Part shown: one piece after another, positions 35,735 through 44,366 of the stretch | How positions within the stretch are numbered: position 1 is the stretch's first letter | Layout: every line of letters starts with the position of its first letter | NCBI RefSeq assembly: GCF_004342605.1 | Contig: NZ_SLZL01000013.1 | Coordinates: 61,012-125,011, forward strand | Length of the DNA stretch: 64,000 bases | Origin: Caulobacter sp. BK020 | GTDB taxonomy: Bacteria > Pseudomonadota > Alphaproteobacteria > Caulobacterales > Caulobacteraceae | Direction: 5' to 3' | Translations under genes and position numbers: made by a program | Notes under the pieces: generated by a model | What the model was told of the DNA's origin: nothing | Seen by the model: only the letters and a program-made list of their open reading frames with translations | Databases searched by the model: none

Positions 35735-37054
35735 ATGCTCGCCCCCGATCCCGCTTCGCCCTCGCCGGAACGCGCCCCGCTCTTGCGTATGGTCGCCAAG
35801 GCCGTGCGCTACGGATTGGCGTCGGTCGGACCGGTCGGCAGCGCCGGCGCACAGTTCGTTGTGTCCGTGCAGTTGCTGCATGTGCTGGATCCCGGCGCTT
35901 TCGGAGCCTTCTCGTTCCTGCTGGTGGCCTCCCAGTTTAGCCTTGGCCTGTGGAGCGCGTTGTTCTGCGCGCCGATGCCGATCCTGCTGTCGGGCGACGA
36001 GGCGCGCGACGCTCCGATGCGCCGATGCCTGATGTCGACAAACCTGACGCTGGCGCTCGTCGCCTTCGCGGTCTTCGCGGTGCTGGGGACGGTCTTGCGG
36101 ACCGATCCAATCGCCAGCCTGCTCTTCGCCGCCTACGCCATGGCGATGCTGCTCCGCTGGTTCGCGCGGGCCTACGCCTACACCACGGGTCGACCATGGC
36201 GGACGATGACGTCCGACATCATCTACACCGTCGTGTTGCTGGCCGGCGTCGGCCTGGTGGCCGTCACCCATGCCCGCTCGGCCGCGCCCGCCTACGCCAG
36301 CCTGCTGGCCGGGGCCGCGTTGAGCCTGGCGCCGTTCGGGCTCCGATACCTCAGGCAGCAGTTCGGCGAGTTCTCGTTCAAAGCCCTTGCGTCCTACAAG
36401 CAAGTCTGGCGCGAGCATTCGGGCTGGTCCCTGACGGGCGTGCTCACCACCGAGGCCACCGCCAACGCCCACGCCTACATCGTCACCCTGATCAGCGGCG
36501 CGACCGCCTTCGCCCCCCTGGCCGCCAGCGCCTTGCTGATGCGGCCAATCAGCGTGGTCACCAACGCCCTGACCGAATTCGAGCGTCCCCAGATGGCCCG
36601 CCAGCTGGCGCAGGATCGCGGGCGCGAGGCGCTGGCCACCATGCGCTTCTTCCGGATCATGCTGGTCGCCGCCTGGGGCGCCACCGTGGTCGCGGCGCTG
36701 GCCCTGATGCGCTATGGACCGGACCTGCTGTTCCCCAAGAGCTATGACCACGGCTACCTGATGATCGGAACCCTCCTGTGGCTGGCCATCGCCGGCGTGC
36801 GCACGGCGCGAACGGCCGAGAGCGTGCTGCTTCAGGCCGCCGGCCAGTTCAGGCCCCTGGCCCACGCCAGCATGATCTCGTGCGGCGTGTCCCTGGCCGG
36901 GGCCCTGGCGTTGCTGGTCCTGGGCGGCCCGCTCTATTCCCTGGTCGGCGTGCTGCTGGGCGAGGCGATCTTCGCCCTGTGGATCTGGCGGGAGACGTCG
37001 CGCTGGCGAAGCGGGACCGACCAAGCCGTCGCTCGCGCGGGGCTTCCGTCATGA
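35735..37054 (+). CDS. Wzx-type lipid-linked oligosaccharide flippase (first of two)
   Basis: A 439-residue polytopic protein with about 12 to 14 hydrophobic segments spread through the sequence, of the MOP/polysaccharide-biosynthesis superfamily. An example is GFLSF-like LLHVLDPGAFGAFSFLLVAS in the first helices, and LISGATAFAPLAASALLMRP, which resembles the middle helix of Wzx proteins. It would flip lipid-linked repeat units across the inner membrane. Its stop overlaps the next ATG (ATGA), consistent with an operon. A second flippase gene lies 1.3 kb downstream. Confidence 0.85.
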   Translation: MLAPDPASPSPERAPLLRMVAKAVRYGLASVGPVGSAGAQFVVSVQLLHVLDPGAFGAFSFLLVASQFSLGLWSALFCAPMPILLSGDEARDAPMRRCLMSTNLTLALVAFAVFAVLGTVLRTDPIASLLFAAYAMAMLLRWFARAYAYTTGRPWRTMTSDIIYTVVLLAGVGLVAVTHARSAAPAYASLLAGAALSLAPFGLRYLRQQFGEFSFKALASYKQVWREHSGWSLTGVLTTEATANAHAYIVTLISGATAFAPLAASALLMRPISVVTNALTEFERPQMARQLAQDRGREALATMRFFRIMLVAAWGATVVAALALMRYGPDLLFPKSYDHGYLMIGTLLWLAIAGVRTARTAESVLLQAAGQFRPLAHASMISCGVSLAGALALLVLGGPLYSLVGVLLGEAIFALWIWRETSRWRSGTDQAVARAGLPS

Positions 37055-38067
37055 AGCTGACCATCGGCGTCAAGGCCTTGAACGAGGAGCAACGCATCGC
37101 CGAGGCGCTGACCAGCGCCCTGCGCGCGGCCGAGCCGTTCGGCGGCGAAGTGGTCCTGGCCGATTCGGGCTCCACCGACCGGACCCTGGAGATCGCCTCC
37201 GCCCTGCCGGTCCGCATCGTCCAGCTGGCCGATCCGTCCGAGCGCTCGTGCGGGGCCGGCGCGCAGCTGGCCTTTCAGCAGGCGGACGGCGACTATTTCT
37301 ACCTGCTGGACGGCGACATGGTGCTGGACCCCGGCTTCCTGCCCGCCGCGATCGCCCACCTGGAGGCGCATCCCGAACTGGCGGCGGTCGGCGGCCTGGT
37401 GCGCGAAATGAATGTCGAAGGCCACGAATTCCAGATCCGCGCCGCCGCGGTCAGGAACGACCGCAACTGGCGTCCGGGTATCGTCGATCGTCTCGACTGC
37501 GGCGGCCTCTATCGGGTCTCGGCCGTCCGCCAGGTCGGTCACTTCGCCGATCGCAACCTGCACGCCTTCGAGGAGTTTGAACTGGCCGCGCGGCTGAGCG
37601 CCCAGGGATGGAAGCTGGCGCGGATCGACCATCCCGCCGTCGATCACTACGGCCACCAGACGGAGGGCTATCGCATGCTCTGGCGGCGGTTGAAGTCAGG
37701 CTACGCCGGCGCGGCCGGCGAGGTGTTGCGCGGGGCGCTGGGCCGGCCGCACCTGCCGCTCGTGCTCCGCCGCCTGGGCCACGTCCGCAATGGCCTGGCG
37801 GTGATGGCCTGGTGGGCGCTGCTGGTCGCGTGCCTCGTCGCGCCCGTACCGCTGATCGCGCGCGCCGCCGCCTTCGCCGTGCTGCTGTTGGCGCCGCTCG
37901 CGCTGCTGAGCTGGCGGCGGGGCTCGCCAAGCCTTGGGCTCTATTCCCTCGTCGCCTGGAACGTCGGCGCCTGGAGCCTGATCACCGGCTTCTTCCGTCC
38001 CCGGACCCCGCCGACTCGCGCGCTCGAGGCCGTCACCCTGGCCCAGCCCGCCAGCCGGCATGACTAG
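37051..38067 (+). CDS. GT2 family glycosyltransferase with C-terminal membrane helices
   Basis: A 338-residue GT-A fold inverting transferase. The nucleotide-binding strand is TIGVKALNEEQ, the ADSGSTDRTLE motif follows, and the metal-binding triad is YLLDGDMVLDPGF. The conserved GGLYRVSAV and RDLHAFEEFELAAR-like region (NLHAFEEFELAARLS) contain the catalytic acidic residues. About three membrane helices at 245-320 anchor it in the inner membrane. The start overlaps the flippase stop (ATGA). The acceptor and donor sugars are unknown. Confidence 0.9.
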   Translation: MKLTIGVKALNEEQRIAEALTSALRAAEPFGGEVVLADSGSTDRTLEIASALPVRIVQLADPSERSCGAGAQLAFQQADGDYFYLLDGDMVLDPGFLPAAIAHLEAHPELAAVGGLVREMNVEGHEFQIRAAAVRNDRNWRPGIVDRLDCGGLYRVSAVRQVGHFADRNLHAFEEFELAARLSAQGWKLARIDHPAVDHYGHQTEGYRMLWRRLKSGYAGAAGEVLRGALGRPHLPLVLRRLGHVRNGLAVMAWWALLVACLVAPVPLIARAAAFAVLLLAPLALLSWRRGSPSLGLYSLVAWNVGAWSLITGFFRPRTPPTRALEAVTLAQPASRHD

Positions 38068-38341
38068 CCACGCCGCGGCGTCTCCGCCTTCGACCCTTCG
38101 CCCCGACGTCCAGCCGTTGCGGGCCCTGGCGATCTTGCTCGTCGTCGTGGACCGCGCCCGCCTGATCTTTCTGCCGGGCGGCTTTCTGGGCGTCGGGGTC
38201 GCGGGCCGTCGCGCGGCGCATGGCCCAGATCCGGAAGCCGGCCCGATGACCTCGACCGCGCGCCGCGATCGTCCTATTCGGAGCCCAACGTCGCTCTCCC
38301 GTGGGCGCGCCCAGCCGGAGCTCGCGTTCGATGTCCATTAG
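38060..38341 (+). pseudogene. remnant of an acyltransferase-3 gene
   Basis: An open stretch starting in the stop of the GT2 gene. Its first 45 residues match the N-terminus of OafA-type acyltransferases: LRPDVQPLRALAILLVV and RLIFLPGGFLGVGVAG line up with YRPDIDGMRAIAVLAVVVFHAG and GGFIGVDVFF of the intact protein at 44367. The catalytic His of the VVxFHxxF-like helix is replaced by Arg, and all later helices are gone. After about 38200 the reading is meaningless and ends just inside the next gene, whose own ATG lies at 38331. I interpret it as a decayed, deleted acyltransferase. Confidence 0.75.
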
Positions 38342-39776
38342 GCGCAATCTGATATGGAGCGCCGGGGCCCAGATCCTGTTCTTCGGCCTGCAGTTCGGCA
38401 CCCAGGTCGTCGTCACTCGCCTGCTCTCGCCCTACGAGGTGGGAGTCTATGCGGTGGCCTTGTCGACCAACGGCCTTCTGGCCACCCTGCAGACCTTCAG
38501 CCTGCTGAGCCTGCTCGTGCGCGAACCGGAACTGGACGGGGCGCTGGTCGATACGGTCTTCACGATCAACGCCGCGCTAAACACCCTGCTGGCCCTCCTG
38601 GTCTACGCCGCCAGCTTCGTCGCCGCGCGGGTCTATGCCGAGCCGGGCGTCGGGTCGGTCATGGCCCTGATCGCGGTCGCGCCGCTGGTCAGCATCTTCG
38701 AGCTGCGCCCCTCGGGCCTGCTGCAGCGCGAACTGCGGTTCTCCACGATCGCCATGGCCTCGGCAGGCAAGGCGATCATGGCGTCGGGCGTCACAATCCT
38801 GGGCGTTCTGGCCGGCCACAGCTATATGAGCATGGCCTGGGGAAACCTGGCGGGCGCCGTCACCGCGGTGGTGATCGTCAACGCCTTCGGCTTTCGCCAC
38901 TTCGCGCTGCGCCTGAGCCTGGCGCGCTGGCGAACAGTGATGACCTTCGGCCTGCGGATGGTGGCGATCGGCGGGGTCAACACCCTGTCGACCCGTCTGG
39001 GCGAGCTGATCCTGGGCCGCATCCTGGGCCTCAGCGCCCTGGGGCTGTTCTCGCGCGCCGCGTCGCTGCACAGCGTGATCTGGGACAACATCCACACGGT
39101 CTTCACCAAGGTGGTGTTCGCTGACCTGGCCGAGCAGCAGCGCCAGGCCGGCTCATTGCGCAAGGCCTATCTGGGCATATTGGCCAATATGACCGCCTTG
39201 CTCTGGCCCGCCTTCGCCGGCATCGCCGTGCTGTCGGGACCGCTGGTCCACCTGCTCTACGGTCCCAAATGGACCGGGGCCGCGCCGCTGCTGTCGATGC
39301 TGGCCCTGGCCGGCGTGCTGCTGACCTGCGTGACCATGACCTGGGAGGTGTTCGTCATCCGCGACAAGACCAAGCTGCAGGTCAAGATCGAGTACCGCCG
39401 CGCGGGTCTCAGCCTGGCCTACTTCACCGGCGGCGCATTCTTTGGCGGTCTTCTGGGCGCGGCGGCCGCGCGCCTGGCCGATGCGGCGACGGCGATCCTG
39501 ATGTACCGGCCGCCCCTGGCGCGGCTGACCGAGACCACGACCGCCGACGTCGTGCCGATCTATGGCCGTTCGTTCCTGCTGGCCCTGGCGGCGATCGCCC
39601 CCGCCGGCGCGCTGATGCTGGCCGTCCATGGCGATCCGGCCGTGCCGCTCTGGCAGGTGGCTGTCGCCGTGGCGTTGGGCGTGGCGCTATGGGCGGCCAC
39701 CCTGGTGCTGTGCCGCCACCCCCTGGTGGAGGAAGGCCGCCGCCTGACCCGCCGCTTCGCACGCTCCCGCGCCTGA
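38331..39776 (+). CDS. Wzx-type flippase (second of two)
   Basis: A 481-residue polytopic protein of the MOP superfamily, with the N-terminal IRRNLIWSAGAQILFFGLQF, LSPYEVGVYAVALS and RPSGLLQRELRFST typical of the WzxE/teichuronic-type subfamily of polysaccharide transporters. About 12 to 14 helices are seen. A GGAG site 11 bases upstream supports the start at 38331. The two flippases in the locus are different in sequence, so either two different repeat units are exported or one replaced the other. Confidence 0.88.
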   Translation: MSIRRNLIWSAGAQILFFGLQFGTQVVVTRLLSPYEVGVYAVALSTNGLLATLQTFSLLSLLVREPELDGALVDTVFTINAALNTLLALLVYAASFVAARVYAEPGVGSVMALIAVAPLVSIFELRPSGLLQRELRFSTIAMASAGKAIMASGVTILGVLAGHSYMSMAWGNLAGAVTAVVIVNAFGFRHFALRLSLARWRTVMTFGLRMVAIGGVNTLSTRLGELILGRILGLSALGLFSRAASLHSVIWDNIHTVFTKVVFADLAEQQRQAGSLRKAYLGILANMTALLWPAFAGIAVLSGPLVHLLYGPKWTGAAPLLSMLALAGVLLTCVTMTWEVFVIRDKTKLQVKIEYRRAGLSLAYFTGGAFFGGLLGAAAARLADAATAILMYRPPLARLTETTTADVVPIYGRSFLLALAAIAPAGALMLAVHGDPAVPLWQVAVAVALGVALWAATLVLCRHPLVEEGRRLTRRFARSRA

Positions 39777-39782
39777 TCTCGC

Positions 39783-40811
39783 TCACCCCGGCGAATAGCG
39801 CCCGCCCGCCGCGGCGAGCAGCAGGTTGCGGGCCCGCGCCCGCCGGCCAGCGCGCAGCTCGCGCACCACCGCCCGAGTCAGGTTCGGCAGGGCCAGGACC
39901 ACCAGTCCCGGATAATGCCGCCGCAGAAAGCGGAACTTGCTCCGGGTCAGGTAGAAGTCCGACAGCATCGAAGACTGGCCTTCGTCGCTGGTCCCGATCG
40001 ACATGCCGACCCGGTGATAGACCTTGGCGGCGTCGCAATAGCCCAGGCGGAAGCGGCCAGCGGCTCGCACGGCCCAATCGATCTCCTCCCAATACAGGAA
40101 GTAGCCTTCGTCCATGTAGCCGACAGTCTCGATCAGCGTCCGCCGCACCAGGGCCGCCGCGCCGTTGACATAGCTGAGCTGGGCCTCGATCGCGGCCGCA
40201 TCGACAGGCGCGTCCACGGAGGTTCCCTTGCCCAGCAGCTCGCAGCGGGCCCGGCCGCGCAGGAAGCGCCCGCCGCCCAGCGACTGCACGACGTCCGGCT
40301 TCTCTAGATAGACGACCTTGGCGCCGCAGATGCCGATCGCCGGATCCTGCGCCATGCGCTCCAGCAGCCGGGTCAGGGCATCGCGCTCCACCAGGGTGTC
40401 GTTGTTGAGGATCCAGACGTACTCCACGTCCGGCTCGGCCAGGGCGAGACGGGCGCCGGCATTGTTGCCCGCCGCATAGCCGCCGTTGCGGCCGGTCTGG
40501 ACCACCCAGAGTCGGCGGGTCGCGTCGTCGCCGCGCAGCGGCGTCGCCAAAGCCGCGTCCTCCAACGCGTCCAGCACGAAGGGCCGCATTCCGCGGTCGG
40601 CCCGCGCCTGGTTGAGGGCGGGAAGCTGCTCGGCCAGGCCGGCCCGGATCGCCTCGAACGACCCGTCGCCGGAGGCGTTGTCGCAGACGATGATGTCCAG
40701 GTTCTCGTGGTCCAGCCGCGCGGCGCTCAGCACGCATTGGACAGTGTCAGCCGCCGCGCGCCAGTTGAGGACGATCGCAGCGGTTCTTGGGTTGCCCTGG
40801 CTCTGCGTCAC
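39783..40811 (-). CDS. GT2 family glycosyltransferase, rhamnosyltransferase-like
   Basis: A 342-residue soluble GT-A transferase. AAIVLNWRAAADT opens the fold, IIVCDNASGDGS is the nucleotide site, RNGGYAAGNNAG and WILNNDTLVE give the metal-binding triad as NND, typical of rhamnosyl-type members, and FLYWEEIDWAVR holds the catalytic acid residues. The GTG at 40811 is the likely start, because GTG is followed by the conserved region with no long leader; an upstream TTG is possible. It is on the opposite strand to the flippase, six bases from its end. Confidence 0.88.
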   Translation of the reverse strand: MTQSQGNPRTAAIVLNWRAAADTVQCVLSAARLDHENLDIIVCDNASGDGSFEAIRAGLAEQLPALNQARADRGMRPFVLDALEDAALATPLRGDDATRRLWVVQTGRNGGYAAGNNAGARLALAEPDVEYVWILNNDTLVERDALTRLLERMAQDPAIGICGAKVVYLEKPDVVQSLGGGRFLRGRARCELLGKGTSVDAPVDAAAIEAQLSYVNGAAALVRRTLIETVGYMDEGYFLYWEEIDWAVRAAGRFRLGYCDAAKVYHRVGMSIGTSDEGQSSMLSDFYLTRSKFRFLRRHYPGLVVLALPNLTRAVVRELRAGRRARARNLLLAAAGGRYSPG

Positions 40812-40887
40812 GCGAATCCCATGGTCATCTGGATCATTTCCCTCGCCGCGGCCCAAACGGCCTGGCGAACCGACATCACGCCCATGC

Positions 40888-41736
40888 TCAGCCGGGCGTT
40901 ATGCTGAGGTTCCTGAAGCGGGCGGCGAAGGGTTCCTTGGCGGCCTCCCGGTAGACGCCTTCCTTCCAGTACGGACCGACAATGTCGTCGAAGCCCAGCG
41001 GGCCGCGATAGTCGACCAATTGCTGGCCGTCGCGAAACACCTGCAGGTAGCCGTCGCCGCCTGGGCCGAACTTCACGCGAATGAGCATCCGATACCAGCG
41101 TCCGCGCTCGATCGGCCGACTGTCGGTGTAGTGGGCGCGGTAGGTGGTGGTCTCGCGGCTGGCCACGCGGTTGGGATCGTCCCGGGTGATGATCCGCATC
41201 CGCTCGCCGACCATCTCGATCGCGAACGGGGGGCTATGTCCTGGCTCACCCGGGTCAGGCGTGGACTGGATCTGGCTGAGGGTCATCCAGCCGGCCGTAT
41301 TGGGCGGTCCAGGCTCGATCATCAGGTTGAACGCGACCTCGTAGGGCCGGCCCGGCTTCATTCGCAGCGAGGTGGCGATCTCGGAACGCTCCTTGATCTT
41401 GCCGTCTCCGGGCAGGCTGTCGCCGGGCCGAACCTCGAAACGCGCCGACGCGCCCTTGACGGCGTAGTTCCAGGGCTGGCCGGCGTTCTGCACCTGGAAA
41501 CGCGGGTTTTCGCCCTGGATCAGTTCGGGATTGCTTTCGGTGCGCAGGTGACGCGGCACGGACTTGAGGGCGTCGGCCGCATCGACCACGACGCCCCGCC
41601 CCTCTTGTGTGGACATCGCCGCGGCCGCCACGATCGAGGCCAGAGCCAAGCTCCCGCCCAAAATCAATGCGATCCATCGGCGTGGCCGCTTTTTCTCGGC
41701 GGCATGAGTCTTGAAGTCAGCCATGGGGTCAGACAT
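40888..41736 (-). CDS. polysaccharide lyase-like protein, PF14099 type
   Basis: A 282-residue protein with a short cytoplasmic tail, one membrane helix or signal anchor at about 21-41 and a beta-jelly-roll-like outer part. The later region GRWYRMLIRVKFGPGGDGYLQ followed by FDDIVGPYWKEGVYR fits the heparin-lyase-like polysaccharide lyase family. The beta-jelly roll would act in the periplasm or surface, cleaving uronate-containing polymers. The gene lies in the same orientation as the GT2 gene next to it, divergent from the acyltransferase. It may trim or release the local polymer, which would then contain uronic acid; that is inference. Confidence 0.72.
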   Translation of the reverse strand: MSDPMADFKTHAAEKKRPRRWIALILGGSLALASIVAAAAMSTQEGRGVVVDAADALKSVPRHLRTESNPELIQGENPRFQVQNAGQPWNYAVKGASARFEVRPGDSLPGDGKIKERSEIATSLRMKPGRPYEVAFNLMIEPGPPNTAGWMTLSQIQSTPDPGEPGHSPPFAIEMVGERMRIITRDDPNRVASRETTTYRAHYTDSRPIERGRWYRMLIRVKFGPGGDGYLQVFRDGQQLVDYRGPLGFDDIVGPYWKEGVYREAAKEPFAARFRNLSITPG

Positions 41737-41900
41737 CGGGCCTCGCCTGAAAAGGGGCTTGAACCGCCCTTATCGGAACTTCGTCTAAACCGCCGCCAGA
41801 CAGCACAACGCACGAGTTTGGCATATACGTTCTTAAAAACGGCCATCGCCGGCCAAACGGGCATTCACCGCCAAGCTTGGATGAAAGACAGAGATCTATA

Positions 41901-43073
41901 ATGGCGCGCTCCGACGGCAACAAATTGATTTCCCTGGAGGCGGGACGCTTCTTCGCCGCAGCGGGCGTCATGCTGTTCCACTATACCGGCGTGATCGCGA
42001 ACTTTCGCGGCGTGACCGTCTTTGGCGACATCTTTCGGCCCGGCCACGTGGGCGTGCCTTATTTTTTCGTCCTGAGCGGCTTCATCATCTATCACGTCCA
42101 CCGCGCCGATTTGGGACAGCCCACCGCGTTGGGGCGGTTCGCCGTGAAACGGGCCGTGCGCCTGTTTCCGATGTTCCTGATCGTCTCCCTGGCCATGCTG
42201 CTGGCTTTCCTGGTCAGTCCGTCGATGGCCGGCCAGCGCGAGCTGACGCCGCTGGGCGTGGCGGCCGACCTGCTTCTGCTGCCCCACGCCGACGCCATCC
42301 TGTCGATCTCCTGGACGCTGCGCCACGAAATGGTGTTCTACGCCCTGTTCGCCCTGGCCCTGTGGTTCGGCCCCCGGGCGTTCTGGGCTATTGGGGTTTG
42401 GATCGCGATCAGCGTCGCCGCCGGGCTCCTCGCCGTGGTGGCCGGCGTCGATACGGTTCCCTGGATGGGGTCCTGGTCGGTGACGGCCAGCACGCTGAAC
42501 CTGGGCTTCGGCCTGGGCATGGTCGTGGCGGCGAACGTCAAGACGTCCGCCGGCCTGCGGGCCTGGCCGCTGATCGGCCTGGGCGGCGGCCTGATGTTGC
42601 TGCTGGGCGCGATCGAATGGACTTTCGGCCGAGGCGTATCCCACGACATCGACGTCTTGGGGCCGTTCGGCACGATCGGCCTGCTGTTGAGCGCGGCGGC
42701 GCTGATCAGCGGCCTGGTCCGGCTGGAAGCCAGGTGGTCGATGCCGGCGCCGAGCTTCTGGAAGGCGGCCGGCGGATCATCCTATGTGCTCTACCTGATC
42801 CATCAGCCCCTGGCCTCCGTGGCTGTGCGATTTCTGAAGCGCCTGCCCCTGTCTCCCGAAGCGATGTTCGTGATCCTGGCGGTCTCGGCCGTGGCGGCGG
42901 CCCTGATCATTCACCTGACCGTCGAAACGTGGCTGCTCAAGCGCCTGTCCGCCCTTGGCCGCCGAAGGGAGCCTCAAACCGTGACGAATGACGCGGCGCC
43001 GGCCCCCGCTCTGGCTTCGCCCGCCGGCTTCGCCTTGACGACCCCGCAGCCGCCCGGGCAAAGCCAGGGATAG
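41901..43073 (+). CDS. acyltransferase-3 family membrane protein
   Basis: A 390-residue polytopic protein with about ten helices that would add acetyl or another acyl group to the polysaccharide from the cytoplasmic side. The motif LEAGRFFAAAGVMLFHYTG contains the catalytic His, and GVPYFFVLSGFIIYH, KRAVRLFPMFL and SWTLRHEMVFY complete the family signature. The ATG at 41901 has AGAG upstream; a TTG at 41877 is an alternative. The 164-base gap upstream is shared with the divergent lyase gene and likely holds both promoters. Confidence 0.9.
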   Translation: MARSDGNKLISLEAGRFFAAAGVMLFHYTGVIANFRGVTVFGDIFRPGHVGVPYFFVLSGFIIYHVHRADLGQPTALGRFAVKRAVRLFPMFLIVSLAMLLAFLVSPSMAGQRELTPLGVAADLLLLPHADAILSISWTLRHEMVFYALFALALWFGPRAFWAIGVWIAISVAAGLLAVVAGVDTVPWMGSWSVTASTLNLGFGLGMVVAANVKTSAGLRAWPLIGLGGGLMLLLGAIEWTFGRGVSHDIDVLGPFGTIGLLLSAAALISGLVRLEARWSMPAPSFWKAAGGSSYVLYLIHQPLASVAVRFLKRLPLSPEAMFVILAVSAVAAALIIHLTVETWLLKRLSALGRRREPQTVTNDAAPAPALASPAGFALTTPQPPGQSQG

Positions 43074-43129
43074 ATCGGCTGTTCCGCTCCTCCGCCGAAG
43101 ACACATCCGCCCAGAGCACGGACGCCCCG

Positions 43130-44200
43130 GTGAAAATAACGCGAGTCGCGATCGTCATTCCCGAAGGTCTTTCGGGCCGCGGTGGGATCGTGCGGGTGAT
43201 CGCCTACCTGACACGGTACATCCAGACCCACATCCCCGACATCGAGACGCACGTCTATCGCTCGCGCTACAGCGACAACGCCGTGCTCAAGCATCTCACC
43301 GCCCCGTTCGCCCTCGCGGCCTTCGCGATGAAATGCGCGACGGGCCGCATCGACGTCGCGCACCTCAATGTCGCGCCGCGTGGCTCGACCCTGCGCAAGC
43401 AGCTCTACCAGGCCGTGGCCCAGGCCCTGGGCTTGCGGACGATCCTGCACCTGCACGGCAGCGGCTACGACGAGTACTACGCCGACCTGCCGGCCAGGCG
43501 ACAAACCGCGGTGCGGGCCTTTTTCGCGCGGGCCGACGCCGTCGTGGCCCTGGGCGATCACTGGAAGCGGTTCATGCTGACCGAACTGCGGCTGCCGCCG
43601 GCCAAGGTGGTCGAGATTCCCAACGGCGTACCGGCCGCCCTTCCCGTCGCACGCGCGCCCGACGCCACCCCGGCCATCGCCTTCCTCGGCGAGGTGGGCC
43701 AGCGCAAGGGCGTGGACGTCCTGATCGAGGCCCTCGCCCGGCTCAAGGCCGACGGCCTGGCCTTCACCGCAACCATCGCCGGCAACGGCGACCTGGACGC
43801 GGCCCGCGCCCAGGCCGGGCGAATCGGCGTGATCGACCGTATCGCCCTTCCCGGCTGGGTCGACGAAGCGGGCGCCGACGCGGTGCTGCAGGGGGCCGAC
43901 CTGCTGGTCCTGCCCTCCCGCGCCGAAAACCAGCCGGTGGCGATCCTGGAAGCCATGGCGCGCGGACTCCCGGTCGTGGCCACCCGGATCGGCGGCATTC
44001 CCCAGCAGGTCATCGATGGCGAAACCGGCCTGCTGGTCGAACCCGACAACGCCGAACAGCTGGCCCAGGCCTTGAAGACCCTGATCCTTTCCCCCGAGCG
44101 ACGCGCCGCCTACGGCAGGGCCGGGCTCCAACGGTTCGAGGCGCAGTTCTCGGTGGCGGCCTGCGCTGAACGGTTCGCCGAACTCTATCGGTCGTCATGA
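43130..44200 (+). CDS. GT4 family glycosyltransferase
   Basis: A 356-residue GT-B transferase. The N-terminal domain has VIPEGLSGRGGIVRVIAYL, and the donor domain shows FLGEVGQRKGVDVLIEALA, AGNGDL and SRAENQPVAILEAMARGLPV, with the usual EX7E and IGGIPQQVIDGETGLLV. It starts with GTG, 56 bases after the acyltransferase. No membrane segments are seen, so it is probably peripheral at the inner membrane. The sugar is unknown. Confidence 0.9.
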   Translation: MKITRVAIVIPEGLSGRGGIVRVIAYLTRYIQTHIPDIETHVYRSRYSDNAVLKHLTAPFALAAFAMKCATGRIDVAHLNVAPRGSTLRKQLYQAVAQALGLRTILHLHGSGYDEYYADLPARRQTAVRAFFARADAVVALGDHWKRFMLTELRLPPAKVVEIPNGVPAALPVARAPDATPAIAFLGEVGQRKGVDVLIEALARLKADGLAFTATIAGNGDLDAARAQAGRIGVIDRIALPGWVDEAGADAVLQGADLLVLPSRAENQPVAILEAMARGLPVVATRIGGIPQQVIDGETGLLVEPDNAEQLAQALKTLILSPERRAAYGRAGLQRFEAQFSVAACAERFAELYRSS

Positions 44201-44366
44201 TCCCGCCGGCCGCCCACGCTTGGCGTCGCGGCGGAACCCTCGCGCCCAAGCCGCGGGCGACCGCGTGTGGTTTCCGCCCCGGCCATGGCGCGTCTGCGAC
44301 GCATCGGGGGTCAGAGACGGTTCACGCCTTGCTTCGCGCCGGCCAAACAAACACAACGGGCCCTGC

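Noticed and set aside
35087..37024. Long open frame antisense to the Wzy-like and flippase genes
   Set aside because: It spans two real genes on the other strand, and its product is a Gln/Gly/Arg/His-rich sequence typical of shadow frames.
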